From the NCBI GenBank assembly GCA_034401795.1, contig CM067367.1:79563079-79627078 (forward strand): 64,000 bases of DNA, given 5' to 3'. Position numbers and translations under genes: made by a program. This DNA is from Chaetoderma sp. LZ-2023a (Eukaryota > Mollusca > Caudofoveata > Chaetodermatida > Chaetodermatidae). Shown here one piece after another: positions 45,964 to 60,317 of this stretch. The notes under the pieces were generated by a model. It was not told the origin of the DNA and made no database searches. It saw only the letters and a list, made by a program, of their open reading frames with translations. Numbering within the stretch: the first letter of the stretch is position 1; the number at the start of each line of letters is the position of its first letter.

Positions 45964-48900
45964 GTGACCAACTTTCATCGTCAATCATCTGCATACCCGC
46001 TTACATACATACAACCAGCTTCCTGTATGCCAGTGCCTACGATGCCTCCACCATCAGCAGCACCGCCATTACCGTCTAGTGGAAAAAGTGACCCCACAAC
46101 ATCCGCATCTAAGAAACCCTCTTTCCTATGTAAAACGGCAGTGGTAGGTTGTAGCATCTCTGCTGAAACAACGTTTTTGCAAGCACCATGTCCCGCCGCC
46201 AAGACACTGGACTCTCGGTGTCCTCTGCTGGTATGCAACACACCACCCCACACAGCATCATCTCCCACATCTACCGACAGCAGTGGTTCAGGAGAAACCA
46301 TACAATCCGCATCATGGATTCATAAGCGAAGGTGCTGCCGTAAATACGAACGACTTCCTCGACGCCACTGTTTCTTCTGTGCATCTACCAAACATCCCAT
46401 GATGCATTGCAAGAAGTGGCTCGCCCAGGTAGCGCTTATCCATGATCGTGAGAATCCTGTCCGCACCGCTGTCTACACTAACAGCATATGCAGAAACGGC
46501 AACAACTCCACCACCATTGCTACCACCAGTCCCGTCGTCACCAAAGCACTCACAGCAGCGGCAACAATGGACTGGCCCTTTCCTCACTCAGCCATCAGCA
46601 GCATTACATGAAGCTATCCGGAAACAAACCGAGTATATACAGAATGACGCCGCTCCGAAACCACTCTCAGACGGCATCATTGGAGACACTTCCACAGGTT
46701 CACCGTAAAGTTATCTATAAGTGTGTCTGTTTAGCGGTGTTTCCACCAGTGCCACTGTTGACACTGGAGCTTCCATCACTGTCTTCAACAAGCGCTTATA
46801 TGAGAGCATCCCACCTCATAAAAAGCCACCCCTTAGGCCTATAAACATCTTTTTGCAAACAGCTACGGGAGCCGATGTGCCCGTGGCTGGTGTTGTTAAC
46901 CTCATGATACAGATAGAGGAGATGCAGTTCATTCAGCGAGTTGTCACCGCCTCTATCCAAAACAATGCCCCGCTCGGCTCTGATTTTCTCAGTGCCAGTG
47001 AAGCCGTTATACACTGCCGGCAACAAGAACTCAACATACACGGCTGATGAATACCACTTGGACCAGAATCATCATTATATGATACGTGTGCACTCATCTT
47101 ATCAAGTATTGCCACTGTTGAGCCGGGACAAGAACAGGTCTTATGGGCCACCGCACCAAAGTTAGGAAGTAACACTCACACCACCATGCTGGAACCCGAC
47201 CCTGATTATATGATAGCCTCACAATGCGCAAATCCCTGCATGATCATGGACACCACCAACAAGGAACACATACCATTTCGTGTGTTCAATGGCATGGCAG
47301 ACCCAATTACCCGTGAACCAGGAGATCATTGTGGCCACTTGGTGGACGTGAGTTCACTGGAAACACCCGCACCCACTACAACACCTACAATGACTACCGG
47401 TGACCTTCTGGAGCTTCTATATGATTTGTATCTGCGTGCCACAGTAGGATTGATGCAATCACAAAAACGATATATACGGACCTTACTTTATAAATATCGC
47501 AATAGTTTCTCAGCTGGAGACATGGATCTCAGAGAAACTCATCTAGTACAACACTCCATCGACACAGGAAACAATCGCCCCATACGGCAACCACTACGAC
47601 ATCTTCCCATTCACAAGGAAGCAGAAGTGCACCAGCAAGTGAACGACATGTTGTGGACCAGAATAATTGAACCCTCAGCATCCCTATGGGCCAGCCCCAT
47701 AGTACTAGCAGGCAAAAAGGATGGATCATTGCAGTTTTGTATAGACTACCGCCGCCTGAATGACTTTAGCGTCAAACACGTCTATCCATTACCTAGGATA
47801 GATCAGGCATTGGATTCCTAGGAGCCAAGTGGATGTGTAACCGTGATTTGGCTAGTGATTAATGGCAAGTGGCCATGGATGAAGCTGACATAGAAAAGAC
47901 CGCATTCGTATGTAGAGATGGTCGTTTCCAATTCCGCAAGATGCCCTACAGCTTGTGCAAGGCTACTGGAACTTTTGAATGCCTCATTGAGCAGGTATTA
48001 ACCACTCTGCAATGGGAAATCTGTCTGTGTTACATCGACGACGTAATCGTCTTTGGTGCTTCATTTGAGCAGACCCTTACAAATTTGGACACCATGCTAT
48101 CACGATTCCTGATGGCCAATTTGAAGCTCAACCCAAAGAGATGTCATCTCTTCAGACAGAGTGTCGAGTTCCTGGGACGCGTCATATTCAGTGATGGAGT
48201 GGCTACTCAGCCATCAAAAACAAAGGCAGTAGCAGAGTGGCAAACGCCCTCTTCAGTCACGGAAACTCGGAGATTCCTAGGTCTCTGCCAGTACTATGGC
48301 AGATACATCCGTCATTTCAGCGAGATTGCATCTCCACTATTCAAGATCACCAGGAAAGATTGACCATTCGAGTGGACGAGTGTGAAGGTTCCTTCAGGGC
48401 CTTGAAGCAACGCTTGACGATTGCCCAAATTCTCGCTCATCCTAACCCTGACCTCGATTTCATCTTGGACACTGACGCGGCAGCTTATGCTATTGGCACA
48501 GTTCTATCTCAGGTCACAGAGGATGGAACGGAGCAGGTATTGGGTTATGGTTCACGTACACTCAACAAAACAGAAAGGAGGTACGCGACCACGAAGTGAG
48601 AATTACTTGCGGCAGTATATTTCATCAAGTATTACGAACACTTTCTTTACAGCCGCCCATTTACTCTCCACACAGACCATGCCTCACTACACTGGCTCAG
48701 AAACCTAAAAAAACCGAGGGCCAGTTAGCGAGATGGCAGGAATCCCTACAGGCCTATAACTGCAAACTATATGGAAATGTCGACGCCTTGAGCAGAGTTG
48801 AACTCGAGGAAGAACACGAGGCCACAACCGTGACACATGCAACACAGCCATCTCTGGAGTTCCCCAAATTGCAGTGCACAGAGTGGAATCCAGAGAAAGT

Positions 48901-50807
48901 CACACATGACCAAACAACAGATGCGCAAACACGACATATATACGCGTGGATCCAGGAGGGGGTACGACCTCCTTGGGAAACTGTCACTCCTTTATCCACC
49001 ATGGCAAAGTACTACTACCAGCGGTTTTAGGAATGTCATATGAATAACAATGTTCTCTGCCTTAACAACCGTCTGGTAGTCCCAGAGGGTTATCGTGATA
49101 CTATATTACAACAACTGCGCGATAATGCGGGACATCTAGCCGTGGAAAGGATAGTTATGCGGATAAAACAGAGATTCCACTGGATCGGAATTCACGATAC
49201 TGTGAAGGCATGGGATGCCAAATGTATACCATGCCAAAGATGCACTGTTGGCCAGCACCACTCCGCACCACTTCAAATTAAGATTGCTGGTGCACCGTGG
49301 GAGCGAGTGGCTATTGTTGTTCTCGGACCCTTGAATACGACGGAAATAAGTACATCCTTGTATTACAAGACGACTTTACGAAGTGGGTGGAAGCATTTGC
49401 TTTGCCAGACCAAGAGGCATCCACCGTAGCAGAGGTCCTGCCATTTCGATATGCCCTATAATCTACACTCCGATTAAGGAAGTAATTTTGAGAGCCGGTT
49501 GATCTCTGAGCTCTGCAAATTATTTCACATCGTCAAAACAAGAACAACACCATACCACCCCGCAGTGATGGGATGGTGGAACGTTTCAATAAAACACTGG
49601 CAGAAATGTTGACGAAGGAAACATGCCTTGATTGTAGAGATTTGGATTTACGAGTCCCATATGTGCCCATGACTTACGCACTTCGGTACATTCCAGCATG
49701 GGTTATACCCCGGCTCAGTTAATTTTAGGCCATGAATTAGCCTTACCCCTGGATATGGCCATGCCCTGGATACCAGGAGAGAAAGATTCACCATCTCTCT
49801 ATGTCAAACTCATGCGGCAGCGGATAGAACGGACCCATGAGTTAGTGAGAGCAACACTATCCACTGCACACCAGCATCAGAAGACGTGGCATGACCGGAG
49901 AGTGCATGGAAACCCATAAGAAGTAGGAAGGATGGTATGGGTACACGATTCGCGATGGTCTGCAAACGTGCTGAGTAAACTGAGTTACCAGTGGAAAGGC
50001 CCCTATGTGGTAGTAGGTAAGACGTCGGATGTGACCTACCATATCCGTGCATCAGATGACCTGACCTCAGTCATCCACTTTGATCGACTTAAGCCGTGTG
50101 TCAGCGACGACCGTGCACCAGGGCTCGGACTGGGCATTCCCTGTGACACCGGTACCCTGACAGAAGTACCTACGAAAACTAGTATTCCCAAGATCAGCGC
50201 ACAGCACCATGGTGCCAGTTCGACCCTTCTTCTACCAAGCCAGAAGTCCGGTGAACAAGCAGCTGATGCTGAGGCCGACCTCTTCCCACTCCCACCCACT
50301 TCATGCTACCCCCCCCCCCCCCCAGCGGAGGCTGAGGCTGACCCAAGCCATGCTTCCTGTGGGGTGGAACATGTAGTGAATAGCATGGAAGTGAAGAGAC
50401 TGGATGAGGCATTGGAATGTCTAGAACCACAAAGCTGTACAACTCGGTGTACCCATCCACGCCCCAAAATCGCGAGACCACTTCCCAACCAAGTGACACT
50501 ATCTCCCGTAGTCACACCAACGCCCCAACTCCAAGCAGCCTGTTCAGCAGACTCTCGGCTCGAACTTTCCTGGTGTCTAAAAATTCACTCCAACTGGGCC
50601 ACCCAACCCCCCCCCCCCCCCCCCCCCCACCGTGAGCAGTCAGGACATCACACTACAGACAGAACGCCAATTGCATACCGAACACACCTTCCCGCAAGGC
50701 TGGATAAGTCAATTCATCATTGTGCGAACATCACATACATCCTCAGCTATGCAAAGGATAAACAGAGATATACATCATCGATAACAACACCGTATAACAG
50801 CACCTAG
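45964..50807 (+). pseudogene. pol: Element C pro-pol, degraded
   Basis: Order: Ser/Thr-rich region with a second knuckle CFFCASTKHPMMHC (46369-46410), protease with DTGAS (46721-47047), RT (47186-48363; FCIDYRRLND, YIDD at 48031-48042), RNase H (near 48430-48600, DTDAAAYAIGT), linker, integrase zinc region (49040-49260; DNAGH, first His replaced by Arg; CIPC), core with a frame break at 49340, and GPYVVVGKTSD module (about 50000-50100). The Pro-rich tail runs to 50807 with C-runs at 50311 and 50610. It is the most complete pol of this family here but carries stops at 47821 and 48361 and several shifts. Confidence 0.85.
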
Positions 50808-52241
50808 CATTTTTAATTTGAAAACGTTAGAGACATATTTTCCCGCAACATTCCATCCGTAAACCCCACTTCCTGCAATAACAACAGACTCGGCATTCAC
50901 CAGCGTGGAAACCTGGAATACGCCCACCTCGCATTACCGTAGCATCATTCAGCAGCCCGAATCTCCCGACAACAAGACACCATCATCAGCAACACCAGCC
51001 GACATTCTCCCGCAAACACCTTTGTCCAGTGCGTAGAGACCGATTATATGGACAAGAGGAGAACATGCAGCCATCTACAGTACACGCTATGAGGAAAACT
51101 CCACAACCAACCCACCCCTCCCCCTCGCGTCATACAGAAACAGCTAAAAATATTACATATCATTTACACGTAATAACAGTTAATATTATTAAGAGAGCAA
51201 GATGCCCGCAATGTCGTCAGTCACAAGTAGGAATTTGCTACCCAACCGTTGAATTCAATAATGGATTGATCAAAGTTACGACAGTATCCTTCAGGTCATC
51301 CACACTCTAAAGTAACTCTGTCCCACCCACGGGCTCGGGCATTACAGAACGAAATACCATCAGGTCCGATAAAGTTGACACCGTCCTGCAGCCACCTCTC
51401 CCGCACCTGGGAGCAATAAAAATGCCACATTCTCACCACAGTGCGAGATTCATCCACAAATAACCAGTCACACGTATCAATCAAATTCATCATCACGACA
51501 GAAACACAGACACTGTATTCACAATCTCCATACGACGGTATTGTAAATTGTAAACTGTGTGCACGCATTATTTTTTCGAGCTGTACTGTAATTATTAAAA
51601 GTGTGTAGTCAGGGTAGGGATGAGGCTAGTTCTACCTATAATGAAGGATGCTTGGCAGCCCACCCTCTGGGGAAACACGACCAGCTTGGCAGAGTCAGTA
51701 AATTGATTCTCCCATAAGTCATGAGGTCATTTAAACTGCACAATAAATTACATACAGTTTTACTGTCGTCGTTTCGACACCAGCGTTCTACCGTGTATAT
51801 AGATCATTAGCGCTCGGGCCGATAAAGCGGCATCAAAGCTTTGACAGTATAATATCGGGGAGAATTAAAAAAATTCTCTTAGCTGCGTTCCAGCCACAAA
51901 TCAACACGAGCTGAGAACTACCTATCTACAGACAAGTACGTCGCATGTATAAGAACTCGCGCAATATAGGGATGCTGTTTCAAAAGAACAGAAATTAAAA
52001 CATATTTTTCCATCAGTCGCTCAGCAACAAATATTTATCAGTATCAACGATCCACCATTAACATAAACAATGTGTAAGTTTCTGATCAAACACATGTTTT
52101 CAAGAAACACGTGACTTTACTGTTATTTCCAGTAAATTGGACCTAAGGCTTTAAACAAGAGCCGCCCAAATACGCGACTACCACAGCGTGATGTGGGGGG
52201 GGGGGGGGGGTTCGAGAGGGGTGAGTCGGGGCTTTTGCCGC
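50808..52241 (+). other. Element C region between pol and accessory promoter
   Basis: About 1.4 kb without a supported gene. Short frames at 51029-51310 (+) and 51296-51568 (-) are not conserved in B. Sequence is mostly CA-rich, then AT-rich, with a G16-type run near 52194-52210. Confidence 0.5.
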
Positions 52242-52310
52242 TGACGTCACCGCACGCTCACACACCCTGTCGAACGCTCCAGCCTGAAATTAAAAGAGGC
52301 GAGTTTATAA
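52242..52310 (+). promoter_or_regulatory. Conserved CRE/TATA-like block upstream of C accessory gene
   Basis: TGACGTCA (52242-52249) and, about 55 bases on, GCGAGTTTATAAG (TTTATAA 52304-52310), matching B at 17498-17566 with a shared CAGCCTGAAATT block. Conservation in untranslated DNA of two diverged copies suggests a regulatory role. Confidence 0.45.
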
Positions 52311-52469
52311 GCATCCAATCTGTAAAACCGGTTCACTCTAATTGAAAGGTGAAGCTCCATGTGAATAAATAGTTCCAAGATTTTACGTATTTAAAATTAA
52401 TTAATTAAATTAAAAACCCACAGAATAAAGACGAAGTTAATAGACCATTCTTCCTATAATTAAAAGTAC

Positions 52470-52632
52470 TCCCTTTATGCGGGAGGAATCATTCATACGA
52501 CTCCAGGAATACATAAACTAAAATTTTCGATGTAGGGCATGGCCGAATCATCCCTTTATGCGGGAGGAATCATTCATACGACTCCAGGAATACATAACCT
52601 AAAATTTTCGATGTAGGGCATGGCCGAATCAC
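52470..52632 (+). repeat. 81-base tandem duplication between the two promoter blocks
   Basis: Two nearly identical 81-base units start at 52470 and 52551 (TCCCTTTATGCGGGAGGAAT...). They differ by about one base (AAACTA versus AACCTA), so the duplication is recent relative to the element. It lies just upstream of the accessory CRE. Confidence 0.9.
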
Positions 52633-52667
52633 CCTGGAACTTTCGGGTGTGGTCATCCGACCGGCTG

Positions 52668-52690
52668 TGACGTCACCGAATTGTATAAAA
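52668..52690 (+). promoter_or_regulatory. Internal CRE-TATA promoter of C accessory gene
   Basis: TGACGTCA (52668-52675), eight bases, then TATAAAA (52684-52690), followed by GGAGAATTGTGCACTGCAAC. B has the same sites with the same spacing at 17209-17231. About 210 bases separate it from the accessory frame in both elements. Confidence 0.6.
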
Positions 52691-52901
52691 AGGAGAATTG
52701 TGCACTGCAACTTCGTCTTCTCGTCAAAACTCGACACCAGGGAGGAACATAATAGTATTAGGCTTCTTTCATTTCGAAAACTAAATTCTGGTGTTTTAAT
52801 TATTATTTCATTACTATATTACTAGGCCTGGACAGTTATGAAGAGATATGGAATTAAATTAGGGTAGGCTACCCGCACCACAATTATTATGCGGGAGTAA
52901 A

Positions 52902-54107
52902 ATATCTCTCCAGGAGGACCTGACTTTATCAGATACATCAGAAGAGTTGGTGTCGCCTTCCTCTACAAAGAAGTTTCCATGTGTCATGCTTCAATCCAAC
53001 CGACAGGAGTGCACCTGCACCTTCACGCGTAATTCTGATTTAACATTACATGTCAACAGAGACCATTTATTCCAATGTGCTTTTTGTGCAGACTGTCAGT
53101 ATCTCTACACTGCAACCCGCTACGGGGTAACACATGCATTAAAGTATAAACATCGTGTTCTAGAAGTAACCTTGATTCCGGGAGAAGAAATTGAGAACAT
53201 TGAAGTGCTGGCCACTCATTTCGAGACCAGGCTTCCTTTAAAAGTACTCCCAATGGAGAAGATGGCCAGAACCAAGATCACCACGTGTCATCACCCAGAA
53301 AGCACTCAGCAACGTTCAATCACCACCGCAACCATAGCTACATCACGTCACGCCTTCAGACACTATGCAGCAACAGTAACAGCACCATCATCAGCGCCTC
53401 CCAGTCTGGTAGCCCGTGCAGGAAAGATACAGACATCACCTGCACGTTCCAGTCCGGCAGCACCCGCAGTCACCGCATCTTCATGCAGTCGCCAGCATCA
53501 GCCACCACCACCGCACCCACAACAATGACAACAGCCGCCATCAGCCGGCCAATTCCAGTAATTACATCGCCTCCAGATGTGGAGACACCGCACTATCAAC
53601 GGCCACCATCTCCTGACGATCTAATCATCGTGCATTCTCTGGAGATACTTCCAGTACCGCGAACCACAGCCAGTCGGTTATTGAAGTCCGTGAAGATCCG
53701 TAAACTTTCTTCCCAAGCTGTCGCCACAGCAGCATCTCTCCCACGTCCGGTCACACGTGTTACTACTCTAGGAATCTCCATGGCATCAACAGAACCAAAG
53801 ACATCACCAGCACCAACCGCATCAACCACTTCTACCACGACAGTTATGACAGTGATCACCACACCAGCACCATTAACCGCAGCACCAGTTACGAGCACGG
53901 ACATTCTTAGTTTATCCACCGCATTTCCCGCATCATCAAGTATAGCGAACATCCCAGATAGGGCCATATTTAGTGGTGAATTTATCAGCCAGTGTAGTCC
54001 ATCCGCCACGACCCTCCACTACAAGCCGTGGTACCCAGACTTGCTGGGGGAACTTCACAGCAGATGTTTGTGGGCATTACTGCCACGGATGCAGCAGATT
54101 TAATTAG
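52902..54107 (+). pseudogene. Accessory zinc-finger/Cys-rich gene of element C
   Basis: Counterpart of 15729-16997 in B. The first codon aligned with B's ATG is ATA (52902), so the start is lost. The frame is open to a TGA at 53526. Fingers: FPC...C-x3-F-x5-L-x2-H-x4-H and C-x2-C-x12-H-x5-H (53000-53150), about half identical to B. The Thr/Ala/Pro-rich linker runs on in another register (53285-54103), so compensating indels are present. The end returns to the original register: HPPRPSTT, then WGNFTADVCGHYCHGCSR and TAG at 54105-54107. Starting and ending in one register, with both ends conserved, argues for one ~400-residue protein. Function unknown; nucleic-acid binding is inferred from the fingers. 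Confidence 0.7.
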
Positions 54108-54521
54108 TGGTTGTGCGAATCATGGAAGATCACATTATTATTTTATTATTTTTGAAATACTTTTCTTACTTATTATATATGTTTTAAGAATTGAATCCCA
54201 GTCCCTTGGATGACTACGGTCCTCCTACATAGCTGCGCAATATTCTTGCACTGCTGTGTCTCACACAAAATGATCGCTGTGGATCCTTGCATTGTAAACA
54301 CATCGTGTGTGATGTAAGTACATAACGCACCGCAGCGGAATAATGTCATAATCCCGTCATGCAGTCTCAGCTATGCTGGGGCTGTCTGATGAACCATTTT
54401 TAAAATCTTTATTATCATTCTATTTTTCTTATTATTTTTCTTCCTGCCTTAGGACGACGGGACGGATTGTGGATCAGCGAGAGCTGCCCGTATGGACCCG
54501 CCAAAATGGGCCGTATTTTAC

Positions 54522-54583
<62 letters not shown>

Positions 54584-54585
54584 TA
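54108..54585 (+). other. 3' end of element C internal region
   Basis: The first ~235 bases match B's terminal sequence (shared CAGTCCCTT..TGACTACGGTC and AACACATCG blocks), ending near 54342 where B meets its LTR. The next part does not match the LTR start of the 5' copy and ends in an (AAT)n run (54525-54582). No gene. Confidence 0.5.
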
Positions 54586-55048
54586 TACCTCTAGTGTACC
54601 GAGTAGGTACTCGTAAATACCTTTAATCTATTTATTTTCGTCGTTCTTGGAAACAATCAGGACCAGAATTTGACCAGCTTTTTAAAACTTCAAACCATTT
54701 TAAAATCGGTTCAGATATCCTGTGACGGAGGCCCGCGTGTGGCTATTACCTCTAGCACTAACCAGTAGCGTTTAGGTAACCAGAGCCAGCGCTAGGCATA
54801 TCCCTCGTAATATCACGAGTCTTTTTCATTTGTATCATGAAGGTATAATAGCTTATTTTAAGTTAATCAGAGCCCTCTTTGTGCGAATGCCACCCTTGTG
54901 GGGATACCTCTGCAGATTTACGAGTCCGTGTGGTACCTCCGGCGACCCGATGTGCAAAGTACATTAGCTAGCTCTACTTTATGTATTATAGTATATGCTC
55001 ATTTACTGTCAAACGATCTACCCTTGTTTGACAAACTGTTATTTTCTT

Positions 55049-56538
<1,490 letters not shown>

Positions 56539-56904
56539 TTCTCTATAGTTAAATTGATATGGAAAGACATACAGGTGGCACAAATAGTTGGGCTGACACC
56601 GTGCAGTTTTCAATCTTAGCGGCAATGGTCGCACGGCCCCACCGGAACGATTGAGTTCCACCGGCCTTAGGAGCCGGTCTATGTATTTCATGGAGCAACG
56701 TCCCACGGGATCCGGAACCCTGAGTCTCGGAGCTAACCAGCCCCCTCATTCGTCGTGCACGTGTGGCGCGACGGGCGGGTACTTCTTGCCGGAACGACCC
56801 GATGATAACCCGCGAGCTACAATACCCACACAATCTAGCATGCCATGGGACTACGATTATTAATAGCTGCGAGGCCATGGTACTATCTAATGGACCTTTA
56901 CAGT

Positions 56905-57262
56905 TTTAGCTATGCCCCGCCCATCGCTATCTAAGCTCCACCCACTCTTCACCTTGTTGGGACTGATCGATCCCCGAATTCCATAACTATCAATTTCCTG
57001 AAGCCTATGCAGGTAAGATGTTGAATATTTTGTAAGTAATTTGACTTGATGGTGTTGCTGCCTACGGCAACAGCGCCCAGTCAAATTAGTTTCAAAATAT
57101 TCAACAGAATATTTATTAAATAGTAAAGACGTACAATTCGTACAACAACGCATGGTCCGTCTTCAAATATGTACTTATTGATATCATTTATGAGGTCATT
57201 CATTATGGTGTCATTCTACACGTCGCGTAGTTGATTATGATGTCATAGGATGGGTTCATAAA
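56905..57262 (+). repeat. Foldback repeat, copy R2
   Basis: Contains a near-perfect hairpin at 57020-57106: GTTGAATATTTTG...AATTTGACTT pairs with AGTCAAATT...CAAAATATTCAAC around a GTTGCTGCC..GGCAACAG loop. Flanks (ATGCCCCGCCCATC, GATCGATCC, CAATTCGTACAACAACGC) match copy R3. Confidence 0.7.
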
Positions 57263-57457
57263 GTGGAAAGGGCAATTTTAGCATGGATGGGAAACACTGC
57301 ATGTGAACTCCAGATTTCAGTTTGGGACCACAGACTTTAGCTTAGGACCTACAGATTTCAGGGTATGGCTTCCCTAGAACATCCAAAATTTAGAATTCAT
57401 GTGAATCGCCAGTATCTCCAGGCTTATTGTGCGTTAGATTGCAGTTAGATGTGCAAT

Positions 57458-57632
<175 letters not shown>

Positions 57633-57913
57633 TCTGGGACAAGGAAGGGGGTGGATTAACATAGGGAACAGTTTAAAAACCCATCACAATCTTTGAGGAG
57701 TGTAGTTTGACATAGGACAATTTAGTTTTGCCTTCTCTTTAGGGAAGTTAGTTTCAATTTCAGTGTAAATAACTGACTTTTGAAGCAGTCAAACGTTCAA
57801 ACGAATTCATCAATAATCAACTAATATCGTGGAAGATATCACAAAATTATAAACTTAATCTTATTCAATATATTCATTTATGATAATATTGCATTTATAT
57901 ATATATTTCACAG

Positions 57914-58313
57914 GATAACGGTTTTCTATCTACCACCAGGATGCACAGAATTTTGTAAACTTCCAAGACCGGAGCAATATCAACGTCCTGAATGGGTGAA
58001 GATATTTGATTTCAATGAGCATTTTCTTCCCACTCTGAAACGATGTGAAACAGAGGGTGGCATGATGCCCAAGCCAGAATTTACTATAGCCTTTGGACAT
58101 GCTCCCGAAGTTAACGAACATTACATTGACGCTCCAATATCTGCTAGAGTTGTGCATCTGAAGGCGCTTCAGTTGGTCAGTAATAAATCTGAATATAACA
58201 ATTCCCACTATCTGACAGCTGCAGGCCACCGGACAATAATTTCAATGGTTAATAAACCAGCTAGATATTTTGGAAACAATTTGACTGAAAGTTATTGGGA
58301 GCTTTATAATTAG
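57914..58313 (+). CDS. IRF-family gene, last exon
   Basis: Acceptor ATATTTCACAG. The first G completes the lysine codon begun by AA at 2008-2009, and the frame continues ITVFYLPPGC, then KIFDFNEHFLPTL, KPEFTIAFGH and VVHLKALQLV to TAG at 58311-58313. This is the second half of the IRF-association domain: family members have VFW-SG, then a FD/FS-x-FL helix, a beta-strand ending CFGEE and a final hydrophobic strand. Length and order fit. A potential donor (GTCAGT) lies after KALQL, so an alternative end is possible. The 32 residues after the domain are not recognised. With the exons at 922 and 1858 it covers the whole domain. Confidence 0.85.
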
Positions 58314-59356
58314 AGTTAAACCCATGGAAAATGTAGTCTGCAGAAATTCAGGAGACAGACAGTTCACATATTTCTTTTTTGGATGAAGACGGTGAAAGTT
58401 GGGGATTCCCCACTTCTCGCTTATCCAGATCATGAGGTATTGTGTTAAAATGTTACTCAATTTGGATGAATTGTTTCCAAGAAATGGCACAGAGTGACTG
58501 ACCGGCAGACAGACAGACAGACAGAGAGTATAATAATGAGGCCCAAGGCTTTGATCTCCAGCTGCCAATGGCCTAAACCTCTGCATTTGCTGCCTAAGGC
58601 CCACAGCTCTAAATGTGCTAATTACCAAGTCATTTCAATATAAATGTTCTTAATATCTCACAATATAGAAACTGTTCAGGCTTCAGCTTGAATGCGTTAT
58701 TATTTTTTTCTAATAGAAAAAATAACCTTTGACCTATATTATCCAGAAACAAGGTTAGGCTGGCCTAGTTATTTGCTGGGTGGTAACGTATGTTAGAAGG
58801 TACAAAGCCACCAAGTTAGAAGTCAATATCTCTAAATATGCCGAAACGTGACACCAAAGTATTATTGATCCCATTGGCTCCAAAACTTATGAAAATTTAC
58901 ATTCCCAATGCCTGGGTTCGGCTAAACATTACGCACCCACGCATGCACATATGCATTAAAACACAGGAAATGCCCAGTTTTATTATATTGTTGTTAAGAG
59001 TATTACATTTTGCTTTAATTCAGTTTGAAAACTCTGAAGTTCGTTTTACATCGCTGGAGATCTCTAAGTCTGATGAGTGTGACAGGTTTATGGACTTCCA
59101 GGAGAATATTCATAACACAGTAGTGTCATCAGACTGATCAGTCAGGAAATCTGGAACAGATCTAGGGCATGTGTCATCAAGAGGCTCAATAAATGATATA
59201 CCCTCCGAGAGTTTGTCGAGGACCCAGGATACTGTCAGTCTATCACTGTTTTTCATGTTATTTCGGCAGTGTAGTTAAGGTGGATTAATAACACTTATTA
59301 TATCAGGAGATGGCACAAAAATAACTAAAGCCAAAGTACCCTGGTCTAAATGAAGT
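58314..59356 (+). other. Downstream of the IRF stop, likely 3' UTR and beyond
   Basis: AT-rich DNA with an AATAAA at 59188-59193 that could be a polyadenylation signal about 880 bases after the stop. A 99-codon frame (58838-59137) shows no domain or splice support and is not called. A short (CAGA)n run occurs at 58503-58525. Confidence 0.35.
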
Positions 59357-59466
59357 AAGATGGGGTAGGGAGGGAGGATGGGGAGGGATGGATGGATTGA
59401 TGGAGGGAGGGAGGGAGAGAGAGAGAGAGGGGAGGGGGTGAGATGGAGAGGGGGAGGGAGGGAGAT
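59357..59466. repeat. Purine-rich low-complexity tract
   Basis: GGGA/GAGA-rich stretch of about 110 bases on the + strand with GATG interruptions. Confidence 0.85.
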
Positions 59467-59724
59467 ACTATGTTGATGGGCAGCCTTTGTAATTGCCTGC
59501 TCAGCGCTAGCCTCTATTTCATTGAGACTATGTATTTAGCTTAAGTGTTCTTTGTTAAAGGAGCATGACAAATTGTTACTAAGACAATTCAGGTATCCAA
59601 TCTCGCACTCAAGTATCTGACGTCGTAATCTGAATAGTTCACTTATTACCTGCAAGACGTAGGTTTGACACCAAAGTGGCAAATGTCGGTCACAAAACTG
59701 TTTGAATGGGGGAATCCAGTTTTA

Positions 59725-60070
59725 CCTATGCCCCGCCCATCTCTAGCTAAGCTCCACACACGCTGCGCCCATGTTGGGATCAATCGCTCCATGCACTCAT
59801 TGAATCTCAAATATCCGGACAACCTACAGGTAAGCTGGTGAATACTTTGAAACTAATTTAACTGGGTGTTGTTGATGCCTATGGCAGCAACAGCGCCCAG
59901 TCAAATTAGTTTCAAATTATTCAACAGCATGTTTATTCATTACTAAAGCCATACGATTCATACAACAACGCTTAGTCCATCATCAATTAAACGTTTGTTA
60001 CGAACTTAGCTATGTCATTCATGAAGTAATTGATTACACATCACTGCCACAATGTGATTGACTGAGAAAC
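59725..60070 (+). repeat. Foldback repeat, copy R3
   Basis: Hairpin at about 59838-59925 with the arms of R2, preceded by ATGCCCCGCCCATC..AGCTCCACACA and followed by CATACGATTCATACAACAACGC. Same orientation as R1 and R2. Confidence 0.65.
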
Positions 60071-60317
60071 TGGAATCCTCCATTGCTAAATGTTGTGGTG
60101 AATTTATAATTTAAGTCCTACCACTCTGATGTCAAAATTTTAAATTTTCAAATTATATTAAAGGATGAACTGATGTTCATTTTTCATCAAATTTGGTGGA
60201 AGATAGTGCTGTCGTAGACGTCAACATCATCCACCAACATTGTTGAAAAATGAACACCAGTTTCTTTGCTATTGACATAGTAAAAGATAGAATAGTGACA
60301 TCAGAGTGATAAGGGTT

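Noticed and set aside
51029..51568. Short frames between C pol and the accessory promoter
   Set aside because: Not conserved in element B at the matching place.
58838..59137. A 99-codon frame downstream of the IRF stop
   Set aside because: No recognisable domain, no splice context and ordinary composition for AT-rich noncoding DNA.
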